Part shown: positions 34,604 to 42,953 of the stretch, piece by piece | How the letters are laid out: every line of letters starts with the position of its first letter | How positions within the stretch are numbered: the stretch's first letter is position 1 | Origin: Croceibacterium sp. TMG7-5b_MA50 | GTDB lineage: Bacteria; Pseudomonadota; Alphaproteobacteria; Sphingomonadales; Sphingomonadaceae | Assembly: GCF_039830145.1 (NCBI RefSeq) | Contig: NZ_CP156082.1 | Location: forward strand, 2,560,001-2,624,000 | Length of the DNA stretch: 64,000 nt | Direction of reading: 5' to 3' | The notes under the pieces: model-generated | Told to the model about the DNA's origin: nothing | Database searches by the model: none | The model's input: only the letters and a program-made list of their open reading frames with translations | Made by a program: the position numbers and the translations under genes

Positions 34604-35149
34604 ATGAAGCGGGCAATCGTCACGCCGGCCGACATGGCGGGCGCGGCTCTCGACGAGCTCAAATCCTGGCTCGCCATCACCACCACGCGCGACGATTCCT
34701 ACCTGACCACCCTGCTGCATGCCGCCACGGACATGTGCGAGGCGTTCACCGGGTTGATGCCGTTGTCGGCGACATGCGAGGAAATGCTGGCACCGGGTAC
34801 CGGATGGCAGGCGCTGCGCACCCGGCCCGTGCAGTCGATCCTGCAGGTGGACCGGCGCGACGCGGCCGGCACGCTGTCCACCATGCCGGTGGCCGATTAC
34901 GCGATCGACCTCGAGAGTGAGGGCGGCGGCCGCGTGCGGCTGTTGCGCGATGGCGGCGGCGTGGCGGTTGTCCGCTTCGTCGCGGGTCTGGCCGGCGAAT
35001 GGTCGACCCTGCCTGCCAGCCTGCGCCACGGAATCGTGCGCCTTGCCGCCGACCAGTTCGAGCAGCGTGGCACCGCGGCGGCGCGCACCGCTCCGCCGGC
35101 CTGCGTGGTGGCGCTGTGGCAACCATGGCGCCGGTTGCGCCTGCGATGA
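34604..35149 (+). CDS. head-tail connector/adaptor protein (phiE125 gp8-like)
   Basis: The protein has 181 residues. The N-terminal ALDELKSWLAITTTRDDSYL and AATDMCEAFTG is the signature of gp6/phiE125 gp8-type adaptor proteins that sit under the portal. The rest is beta-rich, with a helical segment LPASLRHGIVRLAADQFE. GGAG six bases before ATG 34604 decides the start; ATG 34592 is also in frame. It is the first gene after the post-capsid hairpin. Confidence 0.82.
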   Translation: MKRAIVTPADMAGAALDELKSWLAITTTRDDSYLTTLLHAATDMCEAFTGLMPLSATCEEMLAPGTGWQALRTRPVQSILQVDRRDAAGTLSTMPVADYAIDLESEGGGRVRLLRDGGGVAVVRFVAGLAGEWSTLPASLRHGIVRLAADQFEQRGTAAARTAPPACVVALWQPWRRLRLR

Positions 35150-35304
35150 ACCAGCCATTCGCAAGCGGCGCAGATGCCGCGATCGAGCGACTGACGATCA
35201 AGGCCGAGCAGATCGCTCACGCCAATGCGGAGCGGCGCGCCGGCGCCAGCAGCGCCTGGCACCGGCCGGACATGCTGTGGCCGCTGGAAGCGCGCACCGA
35301 CTGA
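35146..35304 (+). CDS. 52-residue protein in the head-closure (gp7) position
   Basis: ATG 35146 overlaps the adaptor stop (ATGA) and the gene ends 11 nt before the next start, so it is clearly embedded in the operon. Its single helical stretch (DAAIERLTIKAEQIAHANAE) and ending WHRPDMLWPLEARTD do not resemble the roughly 110-residue head-closure proteins expected here. Function is unknown; it may have replaced, or be unrelated to, the stopper protein. Confidence 0.55.
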   Translation: MNQPFASGADAAIERLTIKAEQIAHANAERRAGASSAWHRPDMLWPLEARTD

Positions 35305-35315
35305 AGGGACCCCTG

Positions 35316-35714
35316 ATGGAAAACGAACTGCGTATCGCGCTGATCGATTGGCTGCGGACCGACGCGGTGCTGGCCGAGGCGGTGAACATCGTGGCGGAGG
35401 AGCATCCGCGGCAGGTCAGCGCACCCTCTATCGGCCTGGTGGCAAGCGCCAGTACCGACTGGAGCACCAAGACGGAGCATGGCCGCGAGGTGCGGATCGC
35501 GCTGCAATACCGTTCTCGCGGCGACGAACCGGCAGAAGCCGGTCGTGTCGTTGCAGCTATTGAACGGCGGGTTGAAAGCCTGCCCCGCCGCCAGCCCGGC
35601 TGGCAGGTGGTGAGCATCACCTTCCTGCGGGCCCGCGCCGAACAGCGCCCCCGGCAGGACCGCGCCATCCTGCTGGAATACCGATTCCGCATGCTTTCAG
35701 GAGAACTGCCATGA
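35316..35714 (+). CDS. DUF3168 tail terminator-like protein
   Basis: The protein has 132 residues. LRIALIDWLRTDAVLAEAVN, ASAPSIGLV-like APSIGLVASAS and the C-terminal YRFRML match DUF3168 (gp8 of Rhodobacter-type GTAs), a ring that stops tail tube growth. GAAGGGA precedes ATG 35316. Its stop overlaps the tail tube gene start. Confidence 0.82.
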   Translation: MENELRIALIDWLRTDAVLAEAVNIVAEEHPRQVSAPSIGLVASASTDWSTKTEHGREVRIALQYRSRGDEPAEAGRVVAAIERRVESLPRRQPGWQVVSITFLRARAEQRPRQDRAILLEYRFRMLSGELP

Positions 35715-36112
35715 CTGCCCAGAAGGGTTCCGCCTTCCTGCTGAAGATCGCGGGGGAAGAATCCACCTATCGTACCGTTGCCGGCCTGCGGACGACGCAG
35801 ATGTCGATCAATGGCGATGCCGTGGTGGTGACGCACAAGGAATCGGGCGGCTGGCGCGAGCTGCTGTCCGGTGCCGGTTCGCGCCACGTCTCGGTCAGCG
35901 CGGCGGGCATTTTCCTGGGCAGCGAGGCGGAGAACGCCATTCGCGCCCATGCGCTGGCCGGCACCGTGGCGCCATACGAGCTGTCGTTCGAGCATGGCGA
36001 GAAGCTGCAGGGCACGTTCCTAGTGCAGCGCCTCGACTATGCCGGCGATTTCAATGGCGAGCGCAACTACACGCTGCAGCTGGAGAGCAGTGGTCCGGTG
36101 GTGCCGGCGTGA
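35711..36112 (+). CDS. major tail tube protein (TP901-1 family)
   Basis: The protein has 133 residues. KGSAFLLKIAG, TYRTVAGLRTTQMSING, SGWRELL-like SGGWRELLSGAG and ESSGPV ending are typical of TP901-1/GTA gp9 tail tube proteins. ATGA overlap with DUF3168 upstream and GTGA overlap with the chaperone downstream indicate coupled synthesis. Confidence 0.88.
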   Translation: MTAQKGSAFLLKIAGEESTYRTVAGLRTTQMSINGDAVVVTHKESGGWRELLSGAGSRHVSVSAAGIFLGSEAENAIRAHALAGTVAPYELSFEHGEKLQGTFLVQRLDYAGDFNGERNYTLQLESSGPVVPA

Positions 36113-36426
36113 TCGCCGGTCCGGCGGCAAATCCCATCCGCGGCGAGGCTGAAATGGTGATTGGCGGCGTACCGCATCTGCTGCGCCCGACCTTTGCCGC
36201 GCTGGTTGCGGCCGAGGCGGAGCTGGGCTCGCTGTTCGCGCTGGTTGACCGGGCAAGCGACGGGGCCTTGCGGCTGGACGAGATGGCCGCGTTGTTCTGG
36301 CATTGCCTGGCAGATAGGGATGAGGTTGCGCGCGAGGCGGTGGGGCAGGCGGTAGTGGCGCAGGGGCTGGCGGCATGTGCCCGGCCCCTTGCCATGTTGC
36401 TGCGCCAGATCCTGCAGGGGGCCTGA
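36109..36426 (+). CDS. tail assembly chaperone, GTA gp10 type
   Basis: The protein has 105 residues with a GTG start overlapping the tail tube stop. NPIRGEAEMVIGGVPHLLRP, TFAALVAAEAELGSLFALVD and MAALFWHCL match the GTA-gp10 tail-assembly-chaperone group (Phage_TAC_11). It would bind the tape measure protein during tail assembly. Confidence 0.8.
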   Translation: MIAGPAANPIRGEAEMVIGGVPHLLRPTFAALVAAEAELGSLFALVDRASDGALRLDEMAALFWHCLADRDEVAREAVGQAVVAQGLAACARPLAMLLRQILQGA

Positions 36427-36621
36427 GTGAGCTCCTTCACCGCTGTCGCAGCGCGGCTGGCCGGGCTGGTCCCGGCCGTTTTGGGGTGGCGGCCAGACGA
36501 GTTCTGGACCGCCACCCCGGCGGAGGTAGCCGCCATCCTGGCACCGCAGACACCCGCTGGGGCCGTGCAGGGCCTTGGCCGCGGCGAACTGAATCAATTG
36601 CTGGAGCGGGATCATGGATGA
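36427..36621 (+). CDS. small tail assembly chaperone (TAC_6/rcc01693 type)
   Basis: The protein has 64 residues and a GTG start immediately after the upstream stop. GWRPDEFWTATPAEVAAIL is the family signature of the second, shorter tail chaperone in Rhodobacter-type GTAs. It is encoded separately rather than by frameshift. It overlaps the tape measure start by 8 nt. Confidence 0.8.
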   Translation: MSSFTAVAARLAGLVPAVLGWRPDEFWTATPAEVAAILAPQTPAGAVQGLGRGELNQLLERDHG

Positions 36622-37189
36622 CGAAACCGAAACGCTGATGATCGATGTGCGCGCCAGCACGGCGGGCCTGCGCGCCGATCTGCAAGCGATGCGCGGCACC
36701 CTGGTAAGCGCGGTGGACAGCGCGGGCGCAGAGGCCGGCGCCGCGCTGGAGCGCGGCCTGCTGGGTGCGATCCGCCGGGGCAGCCTGGGGTTCGATGACC
36801 TGAAGCGTGCCGCGCTGAGCGCCATGGACGAGATTGCCGCAGGTGCGGTGGAGCGTGGCATCGGTTCACTGGTCGGCCCGGCCGCAACCGGCGCGCAAGG
36901 CTCCCTGACCGGGTTGCTGGCTGGCGCCGCGGGCGCGCTGCTTGGCCTGCCGGGTCGCGCGACCGGCGGGCCAGTGTCGCCTGGCCGACCCTATTGGGTA
37001 GGCGAGCGCGGACCGGAGATGTTCGTGCCGACCGCGGCCGGGCGGGTCGAAGTACCCGCAGGAGTCCCGCGAGAGGTGCGCGTGTCTATCCAATTGCAGC
37101 AGCCACGCGGCGGGGAAGCGCCAACCGCGTTGCGCCGATCGCAGCGGCAGATCGCCAGCCACATCCGCCGCTCCCTGCGCGCAGTCTGA
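36614..37189 (+). CDS. very short tail tape measure protein (GTA gp11 type)
   Basis: The protein has 191 residues. Helical N-terminal half (DVRASTAGLRADLQAMRGTL, DLKRAALSAMDEIAAGAVE), a hydrophobic glycine-rich middle (LLAGAAGALLGLPG) and VGERGPEMFVPTAAGRV, the conserved tape-measure C-terminal motif. Length is like the short GTA gp11 proteins and far below typical siphophage tape measures, so a short tail is expected. Confidence 0.82.
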   Translation: MDDETETLMIDVRASTAGLRADLQAMRGTLVSAVDSAGAEAGAALERGLLGAIRRGSLGFDDLKRAALSAMDEIAAGAVERGIGSLVGPAATGAQGSLTGLLAGAAGALLGLPGRATGGPVSPGRPYWVGERGPEMFVPTAAGRVEVPAGVPREVRVSIQLQQPRGGEAPTALRRSQRQIASHIRRSLRAV

Positions 37190-37208
37190 CAGAAAGAGGA
37201 TTGGTCCG

Positions 37209-39530
37209 ATGGCATTCTGGCTTGCTCGCCGCCGTGATGGGCAGCAGACCGACTGGCTGCAGCGGTTCGACCCGCGGTTCTGGAGCGTGGACTTTCCACG
37301 CCCGAGCATGGCTAGCATCGTCGACACCGCGCCTGACGCGCTGCGTATCGAGGCCGAGTTCCACAACCGGAACGCGCTGGCCGGGCTGATCTGGGATAGC
37401 GTCGACAACTATGACCACCCGCTGATCGGATACGGCACTGACCGCGACTATTCGCATACCGTGCTGAGCTTCCACTGGCGTAGCGGGGGCGTGCTGCCGC
37501 TGGATGCGGTGCATGGGCCGACGCTGACGATTGAGGGTCGCGATGCCGCTGGTGCCAAGGCGACCTGGCTCGTGCGGCTGTGGAACTATGCCGAAGGATC
37601 ACCGGACGACGCGACCATCGTGCTGCCATTCTCCGCCCTGAAGGCGGGATGGGAAGCTGAAGGGCCGCAGGTCGATCCGCGGTTGATCGATCGCATGTTC
37701 ATCTCCCTGGTGCCGGCCGGCTACGATCCGGCGGATGCCGGGCTGTTGCCGGCGCGGATCGATGGGTGGGTCGAACTGAGCCAAATCCGCTGCGACGGCG
37801 AGCGGGCGCTGATTGCGCTGGGCGATGCGATGTTGCCGCCGCATGGCGAGCATGCGGCGAGCGGCTACGACGATTGCTACCATGTCACCCCTGCCCGGCT
37901 GCTGCGCGGCGTGCGGGCGCTGGGCTATCGCGGACCGTTGCTGCATTATCTGGGCATGAGCCACTTCTTCCGGCTGGTGCCGGGAGAGGGCGGTCGGCTG
38001 GAGGTGGCGCGCGACGGTGCGCTGTGCGGGCCTGCGACAGCATGGCACCGCAGCTTCTTCACCAAGGCCAGAGCATTGCGCTTCGCGCCGATCGCCTCCT
38101 TGTCCTACGAGGTGCTGGACCAGCATTGTCCCGCGGAGTGGCGGCAATTGTTCGCCGACGGTTCGCCCGGCCTGACCGGATGGGAACCGCCATCAGCGTT
38201 GCTGTCGCCTTGCAACGCGGCCGCCATGGGCTGGCTGCAGGCGGTGGCGGGCAATTTCGTGCGGCTGATGGCGGAGGCTGACGTACCGGTCTCCTTCCAG
38301 ATCGGCGAGCCATGGTGGTGGGCGCTGCCAGATGGCCGGGTCGCGTTGTACGATGCGGCGGCGCGGTCGGCCTTCAGCGACAAGGCGGCGGAAATCACCG
38401 ACATGGCGGCACCGATGTCACCGGCGCAGGTGGCCGTGCTGGACCGGGCTGGCGAGGCGCTGGCCGCCTCCACGGCGGCGCTGCGCGACGCGGTGCGCGC
38501 GGCGGCGGGCGGCGTGGCGGAGGTCATGCTGCTGCTGTTCACGCCGACGATCCTGGCGCGGCACCACCCCGAACTGCCGCGGGCGAACTGCCCGACGGGT
38601 TGGGCGTGGCCAGCCTATGACCGGCTGCAGCTGGAGGATTACGACTGGCTTACGGCAGGGCACGAGGCGGATCGCCGCGCAGCCTACGCCGCGATGGCGG
38701 AGCGGCTCAGCTACCCGTTGGCGGTGCAGGATTACCTGGCCGGGTTCGTGCTGCGGGCCGACGATGCGAGCCGGATGTGGCCGCTGATCGATGCAGGGCT
38801 GGACGAGGCCGCAGCGCGCGGAGTGCCGCGGCGTTTCGTCTGGGCGATGCCGCAGATCAACCGGGATGGCTATACGCGGCTGCGGCCTGCGGGAGACGAC
38901 AACATGCAGGCGTTCGATGATCTGCCCTATCCTCTGGCACTTGGCCAGGATGCGGGGGTGAGTGCGGAATTTTCTACCTCCGTGTCACTTACTGCATCAG
39001 GGCACGAGCGGCGTGCCAGCCACTGGCAGGATGCACGCCTGCATTTCGACGTAGGTCCCGGCATCCGGTCTGACGCGGAACTGGGCACGCTGCTCGCCTT
39101 CTTTCGGGCGCGGCGCGGTGCCGCACGCGGCTTCCGCCTGCGTGACCCGTTCGATCACAGCAGCAACGGCATGACCGGCTTGCCTGGCCCGTTCGATCAG
39201 CTGATCGGCATCGGCGACGGCAGATCGGCGCGGTTCCGGCTGGTAAAGACCTATGGCGGAGCGGACCCCCAGCAGCGCGTGATTACCCGGCCAGTTGCCA
39301 GCAGCATCAGCGTGAGTGTCGGCGGGGTGGTCACCGACAAGTGGTCGCTGGAGGAGCACGGCCGGATCGTGCTGCGCGATGCGCCGCCAGAGGGTAGCGA
39401 GGTTCGCGCAGGATTCCTGTTCGACGTGCCCGTGCGCTTCGCCAGCGACCGGCTGGACATCGTGGGCGCTGCCTTTGCGGCGGGGGAAGCACCCTCCGTC
39501 CCGCTGGTCGAGGTACGGGAAGCGACATGA
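37209..39530 (+). CDS. enlarged GTA gp12: about 560-residue N-terminal module fused to DUF2460
   Basis: The protein has 773 residues. Only about residues 565-773 (AFDDLPYPLALGQ through RHWQDAR-like SHWQDARLHFDVG, LGTLLAFFRARRGAARGFRL) correspond to DUF2460/TIGR02217, the distal tail protein gp12, which is about 200 residues in Rhodobacter GTA. The first 560 residues hold no phage family I recognise. They contain LLHYLGMSHFFRLV, SFQIGEPWWWALPDGRVALY and WAWPAYDRLQLEDYDW, aromatic and acidic loops reminiscent of TIM-barrel glycoside-hydrolase-like proteins. It may bind or cut a cell-surface glycan (inference). Confidence 0.83.
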   Translation: MAFWLARRRDGQQTDWLQRFDPRFWSVDFPRPSMASIVDTAPDALRIEAEFHNRNALAGLIWDSVDNYDHPLIGYGTDRDYSHTVLSFHWRSGGVLPLDAVHGPTLTIEGRDAAGAKATWLVRLWNYAEGSPDDATIVLPFSALKAGWEAEGPQVDPRLIDRMFISLVPAGYDPADAGLLPARIDGWVELSQIRCDGERALIALGDAMLPPHGEHAASGYDDCYHVTPARLLRGVRALGYRGPLLHYLGMSHFFRLVPGEGGRLEVARDGALCGPATAWHRSFFTKARALRFAPIASLSYEVLDQHCPAEWRQLFADGSPGLTGWEPPSALLSPCNAAAMGWLQAVAGNFVRLMAEADVPVSFQIGEPWWWALPDGRVALYDAAARSAFSDKAAEITDMAAPMSPAQVAVLDRAGEALAASTAALRDAVRAAAGGVAEVMLLLFTPTILARHHPELPRANCPTGWAWPAYDRLQLEDYDWLTAGHEADRRAAYAAMAERLSYPLAVQDYLAGFVLRADDASRMWPLIDAGLDEAAARGVPRRFVWAMPQINRDGYTRLRPAGDDNMQAFDDLPYPLALGQDAGVSAEFSTSVSLTASGHERRASHWQDARLHFDVGPGIRSDAELGTLLAFFRARRGAARGFRLRDPFDHSSNGMTGLPGPFDQLIGIGDGRSARFRLVKTYGGADPQQRVITRPVASSISVSVGGVVTDKWSLEEHGRIVLRDAPPEGSEVRAGFLFDVPVRFASDRLDIVGAAFAAGEAPSVPLVEVREAT

Positions 39531-40348
39531 CGCGGCGGTTCTTTGCCAGCGAGCTGGAAGGTGTCGCGACCTTCTGGCGCATCGATCGACGCGATGGAGT
39601 CACGATCGGGCTGACCAATCATGATCGGGACCTGTGGATCGAAGGGCTGTGCCACCAGGCGAGTCCCGGCATGGTGCCGAGCGCCATCCGCCGCACTCGC
39701 GACCTGTCGCCTGACAGCGCGGAAGTAGCCGGTGCCCTGTGCGCATCGGGGCTATGCCCGGATGATCTGGCGGCAGGGCGGTTCGACAATGCGACGATCA
39801 GGGTCGGCCTGGTCGATTGGGAAACGGGCGAGCACATGGTGCTCTATCGTGGAAGGCTGGGCGAGGTGTCACAGGGGCGGGGCGGCTTCCAGGCGGAACT
39901 GCTGGGCGCGAAGGCGGCACTGGACGTGGATGTGGTGCCGCGTACCACTCCCCTGTGCCGGGCCATCTTCTGCGGCCCTGGCTGCACCTTGTCCGCCGCG
40001 ATGCACACGCATGAGGCGGTGATCGGCAGCATCGATGTGGAGCGAGGCGCGGTCATCCTTGCCGATGGCCCGGCGGCGGAGCTGCTGGCGGGCGGCTGGA
40101 TGCGACTGGCCGATGGCGCAGTGACCGGCATGATCCTGCCGATCGTCGGCGTGGAAGAGGATGCGGTGCTGCTGGGGCGGGTGTTGCCGCATGATCTGGC
40201 GCCTGGCGACCCGGTCATCGTGCGCGAAGGATGCGACCGGACGCTGGCCACATGTCATGACCGGTTCGCCAATGCGGTGAACTTTCGTGGCGAGCCGTTC
40301 CTGCCGGGCAACGATCTTGTCACCCGCCATGGCGGGATGGCGAGATGA
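39527..40348 (+). CDS. DUF2163 tail hub protein (GTA gp13 type)
   Basis: The protein has 273 residues. It begins MTRRFFASELEGVATFWRI and has LTNHDRDLWIEG and the C-terminal DRTLATCHDRFANAVNFRGEP typical of DUF2163/BR0599 hub proteins. Cysteines in LCRAIFCGPGC and CDRTLATC lie where lambda gpL-type hubs bind an iron-sulfur cluster; binding here is by family analogy. It overlaps gp12 and gp14 genes by 4 nt each. Confidence 0.88.
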   Translation: MTRRFFASELEGVATFWRIDRRDGVTIGLTNHDRDLWIEGLCHQASPGMVPSAIRRTRDLSPDSAEVAGALCASGLCPDDLAAGRFDNATIRVGLVDWETGEHMVLYRGRLGEVSQGRGGFQAELLGAKAALDVDVVPRTTPLCRAIFCGPGCTLSAAMHTHEAVIGSIDVERGAVILADGPAAELLAGGWMRLADGAVTGMILPIVGVEEDAVLLGRVLPHDLAPGDPVIVREGCDRTLATCHDRFANAVNFRGEPFLPGNDLVTRHGGMAR

Positions 40349-40758
40349 GCCCGGCAGAGCGCAGGCGGCTGATTGCCGAAGCTGCCGAGCGGCTGGTAGA
40401 TGTACCGTTTCGGCTAGGTGGCCGTGACCGGGCGCACGGCCTGGATTGCGTGGGTGTGGTGGTGACGGCGTTGGCGGCATGTGTCGACGGGCCAATCGCG
40501 GTGCCACCTTATGCAATGCGCCGAACCCACCTGCGGCCGTTCGACCGGCGGGCCGAGGAGCATGGCCTGCAGCCTGCGAGCGGCCGGCGAGCTGCGGGCG
40601 ACATCCTGGTCTACAGGGTCGGAACGGCGCAGTTCCATGCCGCAATCGTGCTGGACGATGTGCGCATCGTTCACGCCCATGCCGGTCTGCGACGGGTCGT
40701 GTCCGGCCCCGTGCCGAGTGAATGGGCGCTTGTGCGCCAATGGCGGCTACTAACCTGA
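40345..40758 (+). CDS. NlpC/P60 cell-wall peptidase of the tail (GTA gp14 type)
   Basis: The protein has 137 residues. The catalytic Cys lies in HGLDCVGVV, and the His in the TAQFHAAIVLDD segment, as in NlpC/P60 peptidases. GTA gp14 enzymes are tail-tip endopeptidases that cut stem peptides to let DNA through the recipient wall. Coupled to gp13 by an ATGA overlap. Confidence 0.86.
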   Translation: MSPAERRRLIAEAAERLVDVPFRLGGRDRAHGLDCVGVVVTALAACVDGPIAVPPYAMRRTHLRPFDRRAEEHGLQPASGRRAAGDILVYRVGTAQFHAAIVLDDVRIVHAHAGLRRVVSGPVPSEWALVRQWRLLT

Positions 40759-40771
40759 TTGGTGCATCATC

Positions 40772-42934
40772 ATGGCTACACTGCTTCTTTCCACGCTGGG
40801 CACAGCCGTCGGCGGCCCGCTGGGCGGTGCTGCCGGAGCGTTGCTGGGCAACCAGGTCGATCGCACGCTGGGCGGCTCTGCCATCCGGAACGGTGCAAGG
40901 CTGCAGGATCTGACCGCGACAACCTCCGCCTATGGTCAGGCAGTGCCGCGGCATTTCGGGCGGGTGCGGGCACCGGGAACCATCATCTGGGCAACCGAGC
41001 TTGCCGAACAGCGCGCGGTGGATGGAGGCGGGAAGGGGCAGCCGGCCGTGACCTCGTACAGCTACACCGTCTCCTTTGCCGTGGCGCTGGCGAGCCGGCC
41101 GATCGTCGGTCTCGGGCGCGTGTGGGCCGATGGTCAACTGCTGCGCGGAGCAGCCGGCGACCTGAAGGTGGGCGGCGTCCTGCGGGTGCATGGAGGTCAT
41201 GGCGACCAGCAGCCCGACCCGCTGATCGCTGCCGACATCGGTGACGCCTGTCCCGCCTTTCGCGGCATCGCCTACTGCGTGTTCGAGGGGTTGCAGCTGG
41301 CATCGTTCGGCAACCGCATCCCGGCGTTGACGTTCGAGATTTTAGCCGACGACGAGGAGGTGACCCTTGCCGAAGTGATCGAGCCGGCGGGAGGGGAGGC
41401 GCAGGCAGCTACCGCATTTCCGGGTCTGATCGGCTGGAGCCACGATGGCGGCAGCCTCGCGGGGCAACTGGACGAGATCGGCCAATTGTACCCGCTATGC
41501 ATCCGGCATGGTGAGAAGGGGATCGAGATCGCCGGTTGCGGCGATGAGGAGGCGGCGATCATGCTGCCTGAGGCCGCACTGTCGAGCGACGTTGCGGACG
41601 ACGGGACCCTGCTGCTGGCCGGACTTTCGCGCCGGAACACCGAGGCTGCCGTACCCGCAGGCATCCGCTATTACGACGTGGCGCGTGACCACCAGATCGG
41701 CACGCAGCTGACAGGAGCCCGCAGCCCAGGCTTCAACCTGCTCGACTTCGCCGGCACGATGGAGTCGGGCTCCGCCCGGCTGCTCGCAAACCGTATGCGG
41801 CAGCGGATCGAGGCGCGATCCGACGGGGCCGTGTGGCGGATGGTCGAACTTGATCCGCAGATCGCGCCGGGAGCGATCGTTCAACTGCCGGACCGCCCCG
41901 GGCGTTGGTGCGTCGAGACCTGGGAACTGGATGCACAAGGCGTCGTCGTGGAGCTTGTCAGCGTGCCACCGGTCGCGGCGCAGGCTTCCGGCACTGATGC
42001 CGGCGCTGCCCTGCCGCAGCCCGACGAGCCGACCGGCCCGACGATCCTTGCCGCGCTGGAACTACCGCCATTCTCCGCCACAGACCAAGGGCGGCAGATC
42101 CATGCCGCGGTTTCGGCCGATGCAAATGGCTGGTCCGGTGCGGCATTATACCGCGAGTATGATGGCGATCTTGTCACCGTCGGCCACGCCCGCGCGCCGC
42201 GTAGCAGGGTTGGCGTGGTGCTGACGGCTTTGGCGCCATCGAGCAGTATGCTGCTGGACCGCGACAGCTTCGTGGACGTCCGGATCGCGGCCGACCTGCC
42301 GCTGGACAGCGTCAGCGCCGATGATCTCGCGGCCGGTGCCAATCGTGCGCTGATCGGCGAGGAGATCATCCAGTTCGTAAAGGCCGATCCATTGGGTAAT
42401 GGAGGCTGGCGCCTGACCGGCCTGTTGCGTGGACGGGGCGGAACCGAGCAGGCGGCGCGGCAGGGGCAGGCGGCGGGCGGTGGCTTCGTGCTGCTGGATG
42501 AAACCCTGGTTCCGATCGACATGCGTCAGGTGCCGCCATCAGGCATGGTGCGGCTTGCGGCGATCGGGCTGGCGGACGACGAGCCGGCGATGGCAGACGT
42601 CGCGAATACCGGCGGTTCGATCCGGCCTATGACGCCGGTGCATCTGCGCCGCGTCGATGCGGCTGATGGCGCTATTCGCTTCCGGTGGACGGAACGGATC
42701 AGCGGAGCATGGTCGTGGCCGGATGTACCGGCCGCAACCGGCGTTGCCCGCTGGCAGGTCGGCATCGGTCCTGCGGACGCCCCGGTCACGGCCTGGTTTG
42801 TCGAAGGCAGCATGTTGGATCTGCCGGCCGCAACGCTGCGCGACCTAAAGGATCGGCACGCCGCTCAGCCAATGTGGGTGCGTCAGGTCGGTCGTGAAGC
42901 GATGTCCGATCCCCTGACGCTGATGTCCCTTTGA
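40772..42934 (+). CDS. tail tip/host-specificity protein (GTA gp15 type, short form)
   Basis: The protein has 720 residues. The N terminus has a glycine-rich hydrophobic hairpin (GTAVGGPLGGAAGALLG), then NGARLQDLTATTSAYGQAVP and GRVRAPGTIIWAT as in phage-tail gp15 proteins. A mid-region matching Phage-tail_3 and fibronectin-like C-terminal segments (RFRWTERISGAWSW) follow. Compared with the roughly 1300-residue gp15 of Rhodobacter GTA, the N-terminal TIM-barrel-like domain is absent. The long gp12 just upstream may supply an equivalent function (inference). Confidence 0.86.
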   Translation: MATLLLSTLGTAVGGPLGGAAGALLGNQVDRTLGGSAIRNGARLQDLTATTSAYGQAVPRHFGRVRAPGTIIWATELAEQRAVDGGGKGQPAVTSYSYTVSFAVALASRPIVGLGRVWADGQLLRGAAGDLKVGGVLRVHGGHGDQQPDPLIAADIGDACPAFRGIAYCVFEGLQLASFGNRIPALTFEILADDEEVTLAEVIEPAGGEAQAATAFPGLIGWSHDGGSLAGQLDEIGQLYPLCIRHGEKGIEIAGCGDEEAAIMLPEAALSSDVADDGTLLLAGLSRRNTEAAVPAGIRYYDVARDHQIGTQLTGARSPGFNLLDFAGTMESGSARLLANRMRQRIEARSDGAVWRMVELDPQIAPGAIVQLPDRPGRWCVETWELDAQGVVVELVSVPPVAAQASGTDAGAALPQPDEPTGPTILAALELPPFSATDQGRQIHAAVSADANGWSGAALYREYDGDLVTVGHARAPRSRVGVVLTALAPSSSMLLDRDSFVDVRIAADLPLDSVSADDLAAGANRALIGEEIIQFVKADPLGNGGWRLTGLLRGRGGTEQAARQGQAAGGGFVLLDETLVPIDMRQVPPSGMVRLAAIGLADDEPAMADVANTGGSIRPMTPVHLRRVDAADGAIRFRWTERISGAWSWPDVPAATGVARWQVGIGPADAPVTAWFVEGSMLDLPAATLRDLKDRHAAQPMWVRQVGREAMSDPLTLMSL

Positions 42935-42953
42935 AGTAGCTGGAGTTAACGTC

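Noticed and set aside
36427-36621. Programmed frameshift making a joined tail chaperone
   Set aside because: The second chaperone has its own GTG start directly after the first stop, and I saw no slippery sequence at the junction.
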